Of a stretch of 64,000 bases of DNA, positions 32,705-42,600 are shown piece by piece (positions within the stretch are counted from its first letter, which is position 1; the number at the start of each line of letters is the position of its first letter). The notes below the pieces were generated by a model that had not been told where the DNA came from, did no database searches, and saw nothing but the letters and a program-made list of their open reading frames with translations. The stretch is from assembly GCF_013408525.1 (NCBI RefSeq), contig NZ_JACBZM010000001.1, positions 186,001 through 250,000 of the forward strand, in the 5' to 3' direction. Origin of the DNA: Nocardioides aromaticivorans (lineage in GTDB: Bacteria > Actinomycetota > Actinomycetes > Propionibacteriales > Nocardioidaceae). The translations under genes were made by a program, and so were the position numbers.

Positions 32705-34318
32705 ATGCCTGTCCAACCCCCCAACCGCACCCTCGCCCGAGCCCTCCCGGTCGGCGTGCTCTCCCTCGCCCTCGGCGCGGCCGCCACGGTCGCCGCCTCG
32801 GGCGACCCGGGCGTCAGCCCGCAGCACTACACCGATGCGCTCGCCCCGGGCGCATCGGTGACGATCACCAAGACGGTCGAGACGCCGCCCATCCCGCCCA
32901 ACCCGGACATCGTGTTCCTCGCCGACACCACGACGAGCATGACGGCGAGCATCGGGAACGTGCAGTCCAACGCCAACAGCATCGTCAGCCAGATCCTCGC
33001 GGCCCAGCCGACGGCACGGTTCGCGGTGGCCGACTACAAGGACGCCGAGGACGCCACGGGCTACTTCCTGCTCCGCCAGCAGCTCACGGCCGACACCTCC
33101 GCCGTCACGGCCGGGATCAGCTCGTGGACCCCGCTGTCGGGCGGCGGGAGCGACGCGGAGGAGGACTGGATCGGCGCGCTCGCGCAGATCCCGACCGCGA
33201 TCGACTTCCGTGACGACGGCACCCCGATCGTCGTGATGTTCGGCGACTCGAGCAGCGAGGACCCGTCGGGCGGCCACTCGCTCGCCCCGACCACGGCAGC
33301 CCTGCAGGCGGCCGGCATCCGGGTCATCGCGATCTCGGTGCCGGGGGCCGACGGCTACCTGTGGGACGGCCTCGACTCGGAGGGCCAGGCCAGCTACGTG
33401 ACGTCGCAGACGGGCGGCACCCTCACCGCGGCCAACCCCGACCAGGTCTCGGACGTGATCCTCAGCCAGCTGCAGAACCTGCCGGCCGAGGTCACCCACG
33501 AGGTCACCTGCGACGCGGGCGTCACCGCCTCGCTGACGGCGACGTCGCCGACCACCGTCACCAGCGGCGGCACCGTCACCTTCGACGAGACCATCACGCT
33601 GGCCGGCGACGCGCCGCAGGGCGAGACGGTGTCGTGCCAGGTGTCGTTCAAGGTCAACGGCCAGGTCCCCGGGCCCGCGTTCGTGCAGACCGTCGAGATC
33701 GACGTGAAGGACGTGACGCCCCCGGTGGTCACCGTCGAGAGCAAGACCGTCGAGGCCACCGGTCCCGACGGCGCCGTGGTCGGGTACGACGCCAGCGCGG
33801 TCGACAACGTCGACGGCCCGCTGACGCCGACCTGCGTGCCCCCGTCGGGGTCGCAGTTCCCGCTCGGCACCACGACGGTCGCCTGCGAGGCCACCGACGC
33901 CGCCGGCAACACCGGCCACGGGTCGGGCGCGATCGAGGTGGTCGACACCACCCCGCCGACCGTCGCCTGCGCCGAGTCGACCAACCCGGGCGGCAACACG
34001 CCGAAGGCGGGCGGCACCCGGCCGAACCCGCAGGGCCAGAACCAGGACGGCTTCTACCGGCTCGACGCCACCGACGTCGTCGACGCCGACCCCGAGGTCT
34101 ACCTGCGCGACACCGGCAGCGGCCACGTCTGGGGGCCGTTCGCCAGCGGCCAGCGGATCAAGTACACCGAGTCGGCCTCCGGTCCGACGCAGAAGCAGCT
34201 GGGCGGCAGCGGGATCCTGCACCTGACCGGCACCGGGGACGCCGAGCTGTACGCCGAGGACTTCTCCGGCAACGTCTCCGCCCCGGTGGCGTGCCTGGTC
34301 CCGGCCCCGCCGAAGTAG
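32705..34318 (+). CDS. Secreted VWA and HYR domain protein
   Basis: 537 residues. A signal peptide (RTLARALPVGVLSLALGAAA) precedes a von Willebrand A domain (about 60-250) with the metal-binding DTTTSMTASIG, then APTTAALQAAGIRVIAISVP. A beta-rich segment follows, then an HYR-type domain (about 340-420: DVTPPVVTVESKTVEATGPD, GTTTVACEATDAAGNTG) and a further FPEVYLRDTGSG-like cap. No membrane anchor or LPXTG is present, so the protein is released or adheres non-covalently. Proposed role is adhesion or cell-surface interaction; the ligand is unknown. AAGGAAC lies five bases upstream. Confidence 0.85.
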   Translation: MPVQPPNRTLARALPVGVLSLALGAAATVAASGDPGVSPQHYTDALAPGASVTITKTVETPPIPPNPDIVFLADTTTSMTASIGNVQSNANSIVSQILAAQPTARFAVADYKDAEDATGYFLLRQQLTADTSAVTAGISSWTPLSGGGSDAEEDWIGALAQIPTAIDFRDDGTPIVVMFGDSSSEDPSGGHSLAPTTAALQAAGIRVIAISVPGADGYLWDGLDSEGQASYVTSQTGGTLTAANPDQVSDVILSQLQNLPAEVTHEVTCDAGVTASLTATSPTTVTSGGTVTFDETITLAGDAPQGETVSCQVSFKVNGQVPGPAFVQTVEIDVKDVTPPVVTVESKTVEATGPDGAVVGYDASAVDNVDGPLTPTCVPPSGSQFPLGTTTVACEATDAAGNTGHGSGAIEVVDTTPPTVACAESTNPGGNTPKAGGTRPNPQGQNQDGFYRLDATDVVDADPEVYLRDTGSGHVWGPFASGQRIKYTESASGPTQKQLGGSGILHLTGTGDAELYAEDFSGNVSAPVACLVPAPPK

Positions 34319-34330
34319 CACCCCGCCACC

Positions 34331-34393
34331 CGTCGTACCGGACGGAATGGTCGCGAGATCGCCGGATCCACGACCAGGACGTCCGGTACGACG
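34331..34393. repeat. 63-nt palindromic repeat family B, copy 3
   Basis: CGTCGTACCGGAC (34331-34343) and GTCCGGTACGACG (34381-34393), again exactly 63 nt with 13-bp perfect arms. The interior differs (ggaatggtcgcgagatcgcc, then ggatccacgaccaggac) but keeps matching bases including GGTCG/CGACC. It lies between the ends of two convergent genes. Confidence 0.9.
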
Positions 34394-34396
34394 GCG

Positions 34397-34777
34397 CTAC
34401 GTCCCGATGATCGCGTCGGCGTTGCGGCCGACCCAGCGCAGCAGCGGCACCATCACCTCGGCGAGGTCCTCGCCGAGCGGGGTCAGGCTGTAGTCGACGC
34501 GCGGCGGCATCACCGGCTGCTGCTCCCGGTGGACCAGGCCGTCGGCCTCGAGGGTCTTCAGGGTCTGGGCGAGCATCTTCTCGCTGATGCCCTGCGCGCG
34601 TCGGCGCAGCTCGCTCCAGCGCTGCGGGCCCTCGGTCAGCGAGACCAGCACGAGCACGCCCCACTTGCTCATCACGTGGTCGAGCAGCACGCGGCTGGAG
34701 CACGCCGCCGGGAAGACCCCACCGGGGAACTGCTCGAAGATGCTCGGCGCCTCGACCGGGCTCATACTTTCTGCCAC
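34397..34777 (-). CDS. HxlR-family transcriptional regulator
   Basis: 126 residues from the GTG at 34777 (122 if ATG at 34765). The HxlR core is plain: CSSRVLLDHVMSKWGVLVLV, then RWSELRRRAQGISEKMLAQT (recognition helix) and LKTLEADGLVHREQQPVMPP with VDYSLTPLGEDLA. The N-terminal Cys near residue 26 lies where redox-sensing relatives (YodB, HypR) carry theirs. It is divergent from the NmrA/QorB-like gene it probably represses. Confidence 0.9.
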   Translation of the reverse strand: MAESMSPVEAPSIFEQFPGGVFPAACSSRVLLDHVMSKWGVLVLVSLTEGPQRWSELRRRAQGISEKMLAQTLKTLEADGLVHREQQPVMPPRVDYSLTPLGEDLAEVMVPLLRWVGRNADAIIGT

Positions 34778-34780
34778 GGA

Positions 34781-34805
34781 AGTACCTTACTTCAAAGTGC
34801 GTACT
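34781..34805. promoter_or_regulatory. Candidate HxlR operator
   Basis: A 25-bp imperfect dyad AGTACCTTAC...GTACT between the divergent hxlR and NmrA starts. AGTAC (34781-34785) pairs with GTACT (34801-34805), and the centre ACTTCAAAGT is also symmetric. Spacing and AT-richness fit an HxlR-type dimer site controlling both genes. This is pattern-based only. Confidence 0.5.
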
Positions 34806-34888
34806 CTCCATTGGGAAGCAACCCTCCGGACGACCCGTTGAGGACATCGACAAGCACGATCCCCAACCCCGTTCGGAAGGTTCCCACC

Positions 34889-35737
34889 ATGTCGTTCGTC
34901 ATCACCGGTGCCACCGGCCAGCTCGGTCGCCACGTCGTCGAGTCCCTCCTCGCCAAGGGCGTCCCCGCCGACCAGGTCGTCGCCCTCGGCCGCGACGAGG
35001 AGCGCCTCGCCGGCCTCGCCGCCCTCGGCGTCGCCACCCGCAAGGTCGACTACGCCGACACCGCCGCGCTCGCCGCCGCCTTCGACGGTGCCGACCGCGT
35101 GCTGCTCATCTCCGGCAGCGAGGTCGGCCAGCGCCTCCCCCAGCACCAGAACGTCATCGACGCCGCCGCGGCCGCGGGTGTGCAGCTGTTGGCCTACACG
35201 AGCATCGCCAACGCCGCCAGCAGCGGGATCATCCTCGCCGGGGAGCACAAGGCCACCGAGGAGGCGATCGTCGCCGCCGGGCTGCCGCACACCTTCCTCC
35301 GCAACAGCTGGTACATCGAGAACTACAGCGGCCAGCTGGCGACGTACACCGAGCACGGCACGGTCCTGGGCGCGGCCGGCGACGGCCAGGTCAGCGCGGC
35401 GACCCGCGCCGACTTCGCGGAGGCGGCCGCCGCCGCGCTGCTCCTCGAGCAGCCGCAGGAGGTCTACGAGCTCGGTGGCGCGGCGTTCAGCCTCAAGGAG
35501 CTCGCCGCCACCGTCTCCGAGGTCACGGGCGCGGAGGTGACGTACACCGACGTCCCCGCCGAGGAGCTGACCAAGGTCCTCGTCGGTGCCGGACTGCCCG
35601 AGGGCTACGCCGCCGTGCTCGCCGACGCCGACCTGGGCCTGGGCCGTGGCGACCTGTACGTCGACCGCGCCGACCTCGAGGGCCTGCTCGGCCGTCCGGC
35701 GACCTCCCTCGCCGAGGGCTTGCGCGCCGCGCTCTGA
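34889..35737 (+). CDS. NmrA-like NAD(P)-binding oxidoreductase (QorB type)
   Basis: 282 residues with an extended Rossmann fold: VITGATGQLGRHVVESLLAK (GxxGxxG), VALGRDEERLAGLAALGVA, VLLISGSEVGQRLPQHQNVI, LAYTSIANAASS and FLRNSWYIENYSGQLATY. The sequence resembles quinone oxidoreductase 2/NmrA proteins that reduce quinones with NADPH. Its divergent HxlR regulator supports a role in electrophile or quinone stress. Confidence 0.87.
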   Translation: MSFVITGATGQLGRHVVESLLAKGVPADQVVALGRDEERLAGLAALGVATRKVDYADTAALAAAFDGADRVLLISGSEVGQRLPQHQNVIDAAAAAGVQLLAYTSIANAASSGIILAGEHKATEEAIVAAGLPHTFLRNSWYIENYSGQLATYTEHGTVLGAAGDGQVSAATRADFAEAAAAALLLEQPQEVYELGGAAFSLKELAATVSEVTGAEVTYTDVPAEELTKVLVGAGLPEGYAAVLADADLGLGRGDLYVDRADLEGLLGRPATSLAEGLRAAL

Positions 35738-35786
35738 GGACAGGACGACCCGTGTGCTCCTCGTCGGTCGCGGGCATCATCGAGCC

Positions 35787-36209
35787 ATGGCGATCGATGA
35801 GGAGCACACCCGTCCGGCGGGCGTCGACGACCTGACGGTCGAGGCGCTCGGCAACATCTCCGAGGCGCTGGAGGCCGTCGAGATCGCGCGCGGCCACCTG
35901 TACGCCTTCCACCGGCTCAGCGGCACCGCCGACCTGACCCTCGGCAAGGGCGTCGACCAGCTCCGCGAGGCCGGTCACGCCGCGCTCGCCGACCGGATCC
36001 AGGAGGAGCTGGTCGGACGCAACGTGCTGCAGGGCCGGTGGACCTTCCAGGTCGTCGAGGAGTACGACGACGGCTACTACGCCGACTTCAAGCGCCTCGA
36101 GCGGGCGGCCCGCGACGAGATCGTCGAGGGCAAGCGGCACCTCTACGAGGCGGAGATGAAGGAGGACCGGCGCACCCACGGCCGGCCGGGCCACGAGCGG
36201 ACGCCCTGA
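35787..36209 (+). CDS. Conserved small hypothetical protein
   Basis: 140 residues, strongly charged and mostly helical: LTVEALGNISEALEAVEIAR, GRNVLQGRWTFQVVEEYDDG, KRLERAARDEIVEGKRHLYE. No signal peptide or membrane helix. It resembles short actinobacterial proteins that are likely cytoplasmic helical bundles, without a named function. It is transcribed toward the convergent cobK. Confidence 0.7.
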   Translation: MAIDEEHTRPAGVDDLTVEALGNISEALEAVEIARGHLYAFHRLSGTADLTLGKGVDQLREAGHAALADRIQEELVGRNVLQGRWTFQVVEEYDDGYYADFKRLERAARDEIVEGKRHLYEAEMKEDRRTHGRPGHERTP

Positions 36210-36230
36210 CTCCTCCGCACCTGTTGACGC

Positions 36231-36291
36231 GGTTCAACTACCGAATTCGTCCCGCTGGACGTCGGATCACGACAATTCCGGTAGTTGAACC
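36231..36291. repeat. 61-nt inverted repeat at the 3' end of cobK
   Basis: GGTTCAACTACCGAATT (36231-36247) is matched by AATTCCGGTAGTTGAACC (36274-36291) with a single extra base. The repeat lies between two convergent genes and contains the cobK stop at 36267-36269. It may form a bidirectional transcript end. Confidence 0.85.
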
Positions 36292-37028
36292 GATGCCGAG
36301 AGCCCGCCCAGCCAGGCCAGCACGGCGTCCACGTCGGCCACGGTGTCGACCCCTGCGGGGGCCGCCGGGCGTCGTACGACGACGACGGGGATGCCCAGCT
36401 CGGCAGCGACGGCCATCTTCGGCCAGGTCAGCTCGCCCCCGGAGTCCTTGGTGACCAGCACGTCGCGGTCGGCCATCACGGCCCGCTCGCCGTCCAGCGT
36501 GTAGGGACCGCGGGAGGTGAGGATCTCCCAGTCCTGCGGGATGTCGAGGTCGGGGGCGTCGACCACCCGCGCCAGCACCTCGCGCTCCTCCAGCGCGGGC
36601 ACGAAGCGCGCCAGCTCCTGTCTCCCGACGGTGACGAAGGGCCGGCTCCCGAGCTCGCCGGCGACGATCGCCGCCTGCTCGTGGGTGTCCACCCAGATCC
36701 ACGACGGCGTCGCGCGGTCCGCCCAGCCGGGGCGCTGCAGGCGCAGCAGCGGCACCCCTTCAGCGGCACAGGCCTGCGCGGCGTTGCGGGAGATGCCCGC
36801 CGCGAACGGGTGCGTCGCGTCGACGACCGCGTCGAAGTCCGCGAGCGCCGCGCGGAGGCCGTCCACCCCGCCGAAGCCCCCGATCCGGACCTCGCCGACG
36901 GGCAGCCGCGGCCGGGCGACCCGGCCGGCCAGCGAGGACACCACCGCGACGCCCTCGGCGACCAGGCGCTCGGCCAGGGCGCGCGCCTCGCCCGTGCCGC
37001 CGAGCAGCAGGACCCGCGGGCCGGTCAC
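36267..37028 (-). CDS. cobK: Precorrin-6A reductase
   Basis: 253 residues. [20 protein letters not shown] is the NADPH-binding start, with [63 protein letters not shown] and [20 protein letters not shown]. It reduces precorrin-6A to 6B. The last eight residues or so (SVQLPELS) and the stop are encoded by the inverted repeat at 36231-36291. The ATG overlaps the cobQ stop. Confidence 0.94.
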   Translation of the reverse strand: MTGPRVLLLGGTGEARALAERLVAEGVAVVSSLAGRVARPRLPVGEVRIGGFGGVDGLRAALADFDAVVDATHPFAAGISRNAAQACAAEGVPLLRLQRPGWADRATPSWIWVDTHEQAAIVAGELGSRPFVTVGRQELARFVPALEEREVLARVVDAPDLDIPQDWEILTSRGPYTLDGERAVMADRDVLVTKDSGGELTWPKMAVAAELGIPVVVVRRPAAPAGVDTVADVDAVLAWLGGLSASVQLPELS

Positions 37029-38416
37029 CGGGCCAGCTCCAGCAGCGCATCGAGGTCCAGGTGCTCCTCGACGAGGTCGCCCAGCAGGTCGAGCCGCGCC
37101 GCCCGGGCGGCGGGGAAGGACGCGGCCGAGGCGACGCCCAGCGCGTCACGGAGGTACGCCGCCCGCGTCGCGTCGTCCTCCAGGCTGCCGTGCACCATCG
37201 TGCCGCTGACGTTGCCGTCGACCGTGGCGCCGGTGATCCGCCCGTGGTGGATCTCGTAGCCCGCAGGCTCGTGCAGGACCAGCCGCTTCTCCGGCGCGAA
37301 GCGGGTGACCAGGTCGAGCAGGCCGAGGCCCTCGACCGACGCACCGGGAGTGCCCTCGACGCCGTCCGGGTCCTCGATCCGCCGCCCGAGCATCTGGCAG
37401 CCACCGCAGATGCCCAGCACCGGCCGGCCCGCGGCCGCGTGGCGCAGGACCGCCGCGTCCAGGCCGCGCTCCCGGAGCCAGGCCAGGTCGGCCAGCGTCG
37501 CCCGGGAGCCGGGCAGCACCACGAGGTCGGCGTCCGCGAGCCGCGCGGGGTCGGACACGAACTCGACGTCGAGCCCCGGCTCGAGGCCCAGCGCGTCGAC
37601 GTCGGTGAAGTTGCTGATCCGAGGCAGCCGCACGACCGCGACGCGGCGCACGCCCGCACCGACCTCGGCACGGCGCCCGGCGAGGTCGAGGGCGTCCTCG
37701 GAGTCCAGCCAGAGGTCCGGGTGCCACGGCAGGACGCCGTACGTCGGCCGGCCGGTGCGTTGCTCCAGGTCGGCCAGCCCGGGCCGCAGCAGGTCCACCT
37801 CGCCGCGGAACTTGTTGACGACGAACCCCTTGACCAGGGCCTGGTCCTCCGGCTCCAGCAGCATCAGGGTGCCGTAGGCGGCGGCGAACCAGCCGCCGCG
37901 GTCGATGTCGCCGACCACGACCGTCGGCACGTCGCCGTGCCGGGCCAGGCCCATGTTGACGTAGTCGCTCGCCCGCAGGTTGATCTCGGCGGGGCTGCCG
38001 GCGCCCTCGGCCACGACGAGGTCGAAGCGGGAGCGGAGGTCGTCGAAGGCGGCGAAGGCCGTCTCGGCGAGCCGGGCGCGGCCGTCGTGCCAGTTGCGCG
38101 CCGACACCTCGCCGTCGGGCTGGCCCATCCGCACCACGTGGCTGCGCCGGTCGCTGCCGGGCTTGAGCAGCACGGGGTTCATCGCCACCTCGGGCTCGAC
38201 GCCCGCGGCGACCGCCTGCACCCACTGCGCGCGCCCGATCTCGCCGGGCCGGCCGTCCGGGCCGCGCACGACCATCGAGTTGTTCGACATGTTCTGCGCC
38301 TTGTACGGCGCCACCCGGATCCCGCGGCGTGCGAACGCCCGGCACAGGCCGGTGGTGACGACGCTCTTGCCGGCGTCGGAGGTCATCCCGGCGACGAGGA
38401 GGGCGCGGCCGGTCAT
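37025..38416 (-). CDS. cobQ: Cobyric acid synthase (amidates b, d, e, g positions)
   Basis: 463 residues. N-terminal [20 protein letters not shown] is a P-loop, with [36 protein letters not shown] and [20 protein letters not shown]. The C-terminal glutaminase has [20 protein letters not shown] with its nucleophilic Cys and the GYEIHHGR His motif. Lower-case catalytic pairs as in Salmonella CbiP. It lies downstream of two strong palindromes within the cobN operon and overlaps cobK. Confidence 0.95.
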   Translation of the reverse strand: MTGRALLVAGMTSDAGKSVVTTGLCRAFARRGIRVAPYKAQNMSNNSMVVRGPDGRPGEIGRAQWVQAVAAGVEPEVAMNPVLLKPGSDRRSHVVRMGQPDGEVSARNWHDGRARLAETAFAAFDDLRSRFDLVVAEGAGSPAEINLRASDYVNMGLARHGDVPTVVVGDIDRGGWFAAAYGTLMLLEPEDQALVKGFVVNKFRGEVDLLRPGLADLEQRTGRPTYGVLPWHPDLWLDSEDALDLAGRRAEVGAGVRRVAVVRLPRISNFTDVDALGLEPGLDVEFVSDPARLADADLVVLPGSRATLADLAWLRERGLDAAVLRHAAAGRPVLGICGGCQMLGRRIEDPDGVEGTPGASVEGLGLLDLVTRFAPEKRLVLHEPAGYEIHHGRITGATVDGNVSGTMVHGSLEDDATRAAYLRDALGVASAASFPAARAARLDLLGDLVEEHLDLDALLELAR

Positions 38417-38441
38417 CGCGGGGTCCCGGCGGGCTGCTGAA

Positions 38442-38505
38442 TGAATCCCCGGTCGACCGGGGATTCATGCGCTTGTCGGGCGTTGCAACACCCGACAAGC
38501 GCATG
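38442..38505. repeat. Twin perfect palindromes between ferredoxin and cobQ genes
   Basis: The first is TGAATCCCCGGTC/GACCGGGGATTCA (38442-38467), 13-bp arms without a loop. The second is CATGCGCTTGTCGGG (38466-38480) and CCCGACAAGCGCATG (38491-38505), 15-bp arms with a 10-nt loop. They touch at TTCATG. Either could stop or process the operon transcript. No T-tract is adjacent. Confidence 0.9.
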
Positions 38506-38543
38506 AACTGCCTGTCCGGAGTGACGCATGGTGCCCATGTGGC

Positions 38544-38906
38544 TCACCCCCGCTTCCCGCGGAAGACATGCCGCTCCAGCGACCGCGGCACGGGACCACC
38601 CTCACGCACCCAGTCGACGACCTCCGCCGTCGACTCCTCGGAGAGCACTCCCCCGAGCCAGACGTCCTTCGGACGCCGCCCGCCCGGGTTCCACGTGAAG
38701 TCCCGCACGAGTACGACGTTGGAGCGGTCGCACTCGTCGAGGCAGTCGACCACGCGCACCCGGACCCGCGGCCCGCGGCGCCCGGCCGGGTCGTCGAGGG
38801 CCTCGATCTCGTCGCGCTGCGCCCGGTGGTCGACGTCCGGGTGCTTGCCAGCCGTGCCGCAGCAGCAGTCGCGGCACAGCAGCACGTCGCGCTCAGGCAG
38901 TGCCAT
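38544..38906 (-). CDS. Thioredoxin-like [2Fe-2S] ferredoxin
   Basis: 120 residues. Cysteine cluster LLCRDCCCGTAGKHPD at residues about 10-20 and VDCLDECDRSNVVLVR in the middle give the CxxC...C-x3-C pattern of thioredoxin-like ferredoxins associated with cobalamin genes. It probably donates electrons to a corrinoid-pathway enzyme, for example the reduction preceding adenosylation; the partner is inferred. It overlaps the cobF end by 14 bases. Confidence 0.82.
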   Translation of the reverse strand: MALPERDVLLCRDCCCGTAGKHPDVDHRAQRDEIEALDDPAGRRGPRVRVRVVDCLDECDRSNVVLVRDFTWNPGGRRPKDVWLGGVLSEESTAEVVDWVREGGPVPRSLERHVFRGKRG

Positions 38907-39639
38907 CGTCGGCTCCCCCGGCGGGCGCCCGCAGCAGGAAGAGGTCCATCACCCAGCCGGCCTCGGCCCTCGCCTCCGCGCGTGCCGCCTCGATCTCCCC
39001 GACGACGTCGGCGACCCGGCCGGACACGAGGCGCTCCCCCACGCCGCCGAGGTTGGCCCCCCACCAGATCGCCCAGTCGCCGAAGCCGTCGAGGTCGACC
39101 CCGGCGGTGAGCATCACGACGACATTGCGCTGTCCGGCCGCCACGTCGGTGCGCAGCCGCCGCGCGGTCGTGACGTGCACCGGCTGGCCGACCTCGTGGA
39201 GCACCACCCGGTGCCGCGCGGCGAGCACCTGCGGCGCGCTGATCCCGGGGAGCACGTCGAAGTCGACGCCCAGCTCGCGCACGATGCGGATCGTGCCGTC
39301 GTACAGGGAGGGATCGCCCCAGACCAGGAAGGCGCAGGTCCCACCCCGCGCGTCGATGACGGAGCGGTAGGCGGCCAGCCGGGCGGCGTACCAGTCGGCG
39401 ACCGCGCCCTCGTAGCCCGCGCGGTCCAGTCCCGGGGAGCGGTCCCGCTCGGGATCACGTACGACGACCAGCTCGACCCCGTGCGCATCGGCCACCGCCT
39501 GCCGCACGGCCAGCAGCGGGTCCTCGTCGCCCTTCTGCACTGCCAGGGCGTAGTCACAGCCGGCCAGTGCGGTGGCGACCTCCGGGGTGACGTGCTGCGG
39601 CCCCATCCCGAAGCCGAGCACCCGGACGGTGGCGCTCAC
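38893..39639 (-). CDS. cobF: Precorrin-6A synthase (deacetylating)
   Basis: 248 residues of a tetrapyrrole methylase: VRVLGFGMGPQHVTPEVATA, LVVVRDPERDRSPGLDRAGY, TCAFLVWGDPSLYDGTIRIV, FDVLPGISAPQVLAARHRVV, and VMLTAGVDLDGFGDWAIWWG. CobF methylates C1 with loss of the acetyl from precorrin-5, an enzyme specific to the aerobic route. GTG start 39639 overlaps cobN's stop; the 3' end overlaps the ferredoxin. Confidence 0.94.
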   Translation of the reverse strand: MSATVRVLGFGMGPQHVTPEVATALAGCDYALAVQKGDEDPLLAVRQAVADAHGVELVVVRDPERDRSPGLDRAGYEGAVADWYAARLAAYRSVIDARGGTCAFLVWGDPSLYDGTIRIVRELGVDFDVLPGISAPQVLAARHRVVLHEVGQPVHVTTARRLRTDVAAGQRNVVVMLTAGVDLDGFGDWAIWWGANLGGVGERLVSGRVADVVGEIEAARAEARAEAGWVMDLFLLRAPAGGADDGTA

Positions 39640-42600
39640 TCGTCCTCCAGGTCGCCCTCGACCTCGAGATAGGCGGCCTGCAGCGCGGCCAGCACCTCGG
39701 GGTCGGGCGACTCCCACAGCCCGCGGTCCTTCGCCTCGTGCAGCCGCTCGACGATGCTGCGCAGCGCCCACGGGTTCGACTTCCGCAGGAACGCCTGGTT
39801 CTCCTCGTCCAGCACGTAGGACTTGGCGAGCGACTCGTACATCCAGTCGTGCACGACACCGGCGGTCGCGTCGAAGCCGAACAGGTAGTCGACGGTCGCG
39901 GCGAGCTCGAAGGCGCCCTTGTAGCCGTGGCGCTGCATCGCGCCGATCCAGCGCGGGTTGACCACACGGGCCCGGAAGACCCGGTTGGTCTCCTCCTGCA
40001 GCGTGCGCGTGCGGACGGCGTCGGGGGTGGTCGAGTCGCCGACGTACGCCTTCGGGTCGGCGCCGGTCAGCGCGCGCACCGTCGCGACCATGCCGCCGTG
40101 GTACTGGAAGTAGTCGTCGCTGTCGGCGATGTCGTGCTCGCGGGTGTCGATGTTCTTCGCCGCGACCTTGATCCGACGATAGTTGGCGCGCATGTCGTCG
40201 GCGGCGGGGACGCCGTCGAGGTCGCGCCCGTAGGCGAAGCCGCCCCACGCGGTGTAGACCTCGGCGAGGTCGGCGTCGTCGCGCCAGGTGCCCGACTCGA
40301 CGGCCTGCAGGATGCCGGCGCCGTAGGAGCCCGGCTTGGAGCCGAAGATCCGGGTCCGCGCCCGCCGCTCGTCACCGTGCTCGGCGACATCGGCCTGCGC
40401 GTGGGCGCGCACGAAGTTCTGGTCCAGCGGCTCGTCGAGCTCCGCCACCATCCGCACGGCGTCGTCGAGCATCGCGACGACGTGCGGGAAGGCGTCGCGG
40501 AAGAAGCCGGAGATCCGCACCGTCACGTCGATGCGCGGACGGCCCAGCTCCTCCAGGGGTACGACGGTCAGCGCGTGCACCCGCTTCGACGCCTCGTCCC
40601 ACTCGGGCCGCACGCCCAGCAGGGCCAGCACCTCGGCGATGTCGTCTCCGGAGGTGCGCATCGCGGACGTGCCCCACACGGAGAGTCCGACCGACTCGGG
40701 GTAGGCGCCCTCCTCCTCGAGGTAGCGGCCGACCAGCGACTCCGCCATCGCCTGCCCGGTCTGCCAGGCCAGCCGGGACGGCACGGCCCGCGGGTCCACG
40801 GTGTAGAAGTTGCGGCCGGTCGGGAGCACGTTGACCAGGCCGCGCAGCGGCGAGCCCGAGGGGCCGGCCGGGACGTAGCCGCCGGCCAGCGCGTGCAGCG
40901 TGTGGTCGAGCTCGTCGGTGGTGCGGGCCAGACGGGGCACCACCTCGGTGGCCGCGAAGGACAGCACCCTGCGGACCTCGGGTGAGGGGTGCAGGTCGTC
41001 GACGCGCGCGACGTCCCACGACGCCTTCTCCATCGCCTCGACCAGCTCACGCGCCTCGGCCTCGACCCGGTCGACCTCGGCGGTCGGCGCGTCGGGCGCG
41101 AGGCCGAGCGCGGCGCGCAGGCCGGGGACCGCGTTCGACGTACCTCCCCAGACCTGGGCGGCCCGCAGGATCGCGAGCACGAGGTTGACCCGCGCCTCGC
41201 CCTCGGGCGCCTGGCCGAGCACGTGCAGGCCGTCGCGGATCTGGACGTCCTTGATCTCGCAGAGCCAACCGTCGACGTGGAGCAGGAAGTCGTCGAAGTC
41301 GTCGTCCTCGGGCTGCTCGTCCATGCCGAGGTCGCGGTGCAGCTCGGCGGCGTGCATCAGCTGCCAGATCTCGCCGCGGATCGCGGCCAGCTTGGCCGGG
41401 TCCATCGCGGAGATCTTGTCGTACTCCTCGAGCAGGCCCTCGAGGCGCGCGATGTCGCCGTAGCTCTCGGCCCTCGCCATCGGCGGGACGAGGTGGTCGA
41501 TGATCGTCGCGTGGGCGCGGCGCTTGGCCTGCGCACCCTCACCGGGGTCGTTGACGAGGAAGGGGTAGATCAGCGGCATGCTGCCGATCGCGGCGTCGGT
41601 GGCGCAGGACGCCGACAGCGCGGCGTTCTTGCCCGGCAACCACTCCATCGAGCCGTGCTTGCCGAGGTGCACCACCGCGTGGGCGCCGAAGCCGTTGGCC
41701 ACCCAGCGGTACGCCGCCAGGTAGTGGTGCGACGGCGCCAGGTCGGGGTCGTGGTAGATCGCGACCGGGTTCTCGCCGAAGCCCCGCGGCGGCTGGATCA
41801 TCAGCACGATGTTGCCGGCCTGCAGGGTGGCCAGCACGATCTCGCCGTCGTCGTTGACGAACAGCGAGCCGGGCGACTCGCCCCACGCCTCGACCATCTC
41901 CTCGCGCAGGTCGTCCGGCAGGTCGGCGGTCCACGCGTCGTAGTCCGCCTTGCTGACCCGCACGTGCGCGTCGGTCAGCTGCGCCGACGTCAGCCACTCC
42001 TCGTCCTGGCCACCGGCCGCGATGAGGGCGTGGATGAGCGTGTCCCCGGCGACGGTGTCGTCGTCGAGGTCGAGCACCCCGAAGCCGTCGCCGACGTCGT
42101 AGCCGGCGTCGCGCAGCTTGCGAAGCATCCGGACGGCCGACACCGGCGTGTCGAGACCGACGGCGTTGCCGATCCGCGAGTGCTTGGTCGGGTAGGCGCT
42201 GAGCATCAGCGCCAGCCTCTTCTCGCTGTTGGGCACGTGGCGCAGGCGGGCGTAGCCGACCGCGAGGCCGGCGACGCGGGCGGCGCGCTCCGGGTCGGCG
42301 ACGTACGACGGCAGGCCGGCCGGGTCGAGCTCCTTGAACGAGAACGGCGCCGTGCTGATCCGGCCGTCGAATTCCGGGATCGCCACCTGGTTGGCGTAGT
42401 CGAGCGGGCTGACGCCGTCGTCGGACGCCTCCCACTCCTCACGGCTGCTGGTCAGGCACAGGCCCTGCAGGACCGGGATGTCGAGGGCGGCGATCCGCTC
42501 CACGTCCCACGTCTCGTCGGCGCCACCCGCACTGGCGGCGGCCGGCGTCGACCCACCGGCGGCGAGGACGGTGACCACGAGGGCGTCGAGCTCGCCGAGC

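Noticed and set aside
32705..34318. Member of the cobalt uptake operon
   Set aside because: It follows cobD on the same strand but has its own leader with a hairpin and a secreted adhesion-like product with no cobalt link.
38893..40248. A longer minus-strand frame covering cobF and part of cobN
   Set aside because: Only the part from the GTG at 39639 shows methyltransferase sequence; the upstream extension overlaps cobN in another frame.
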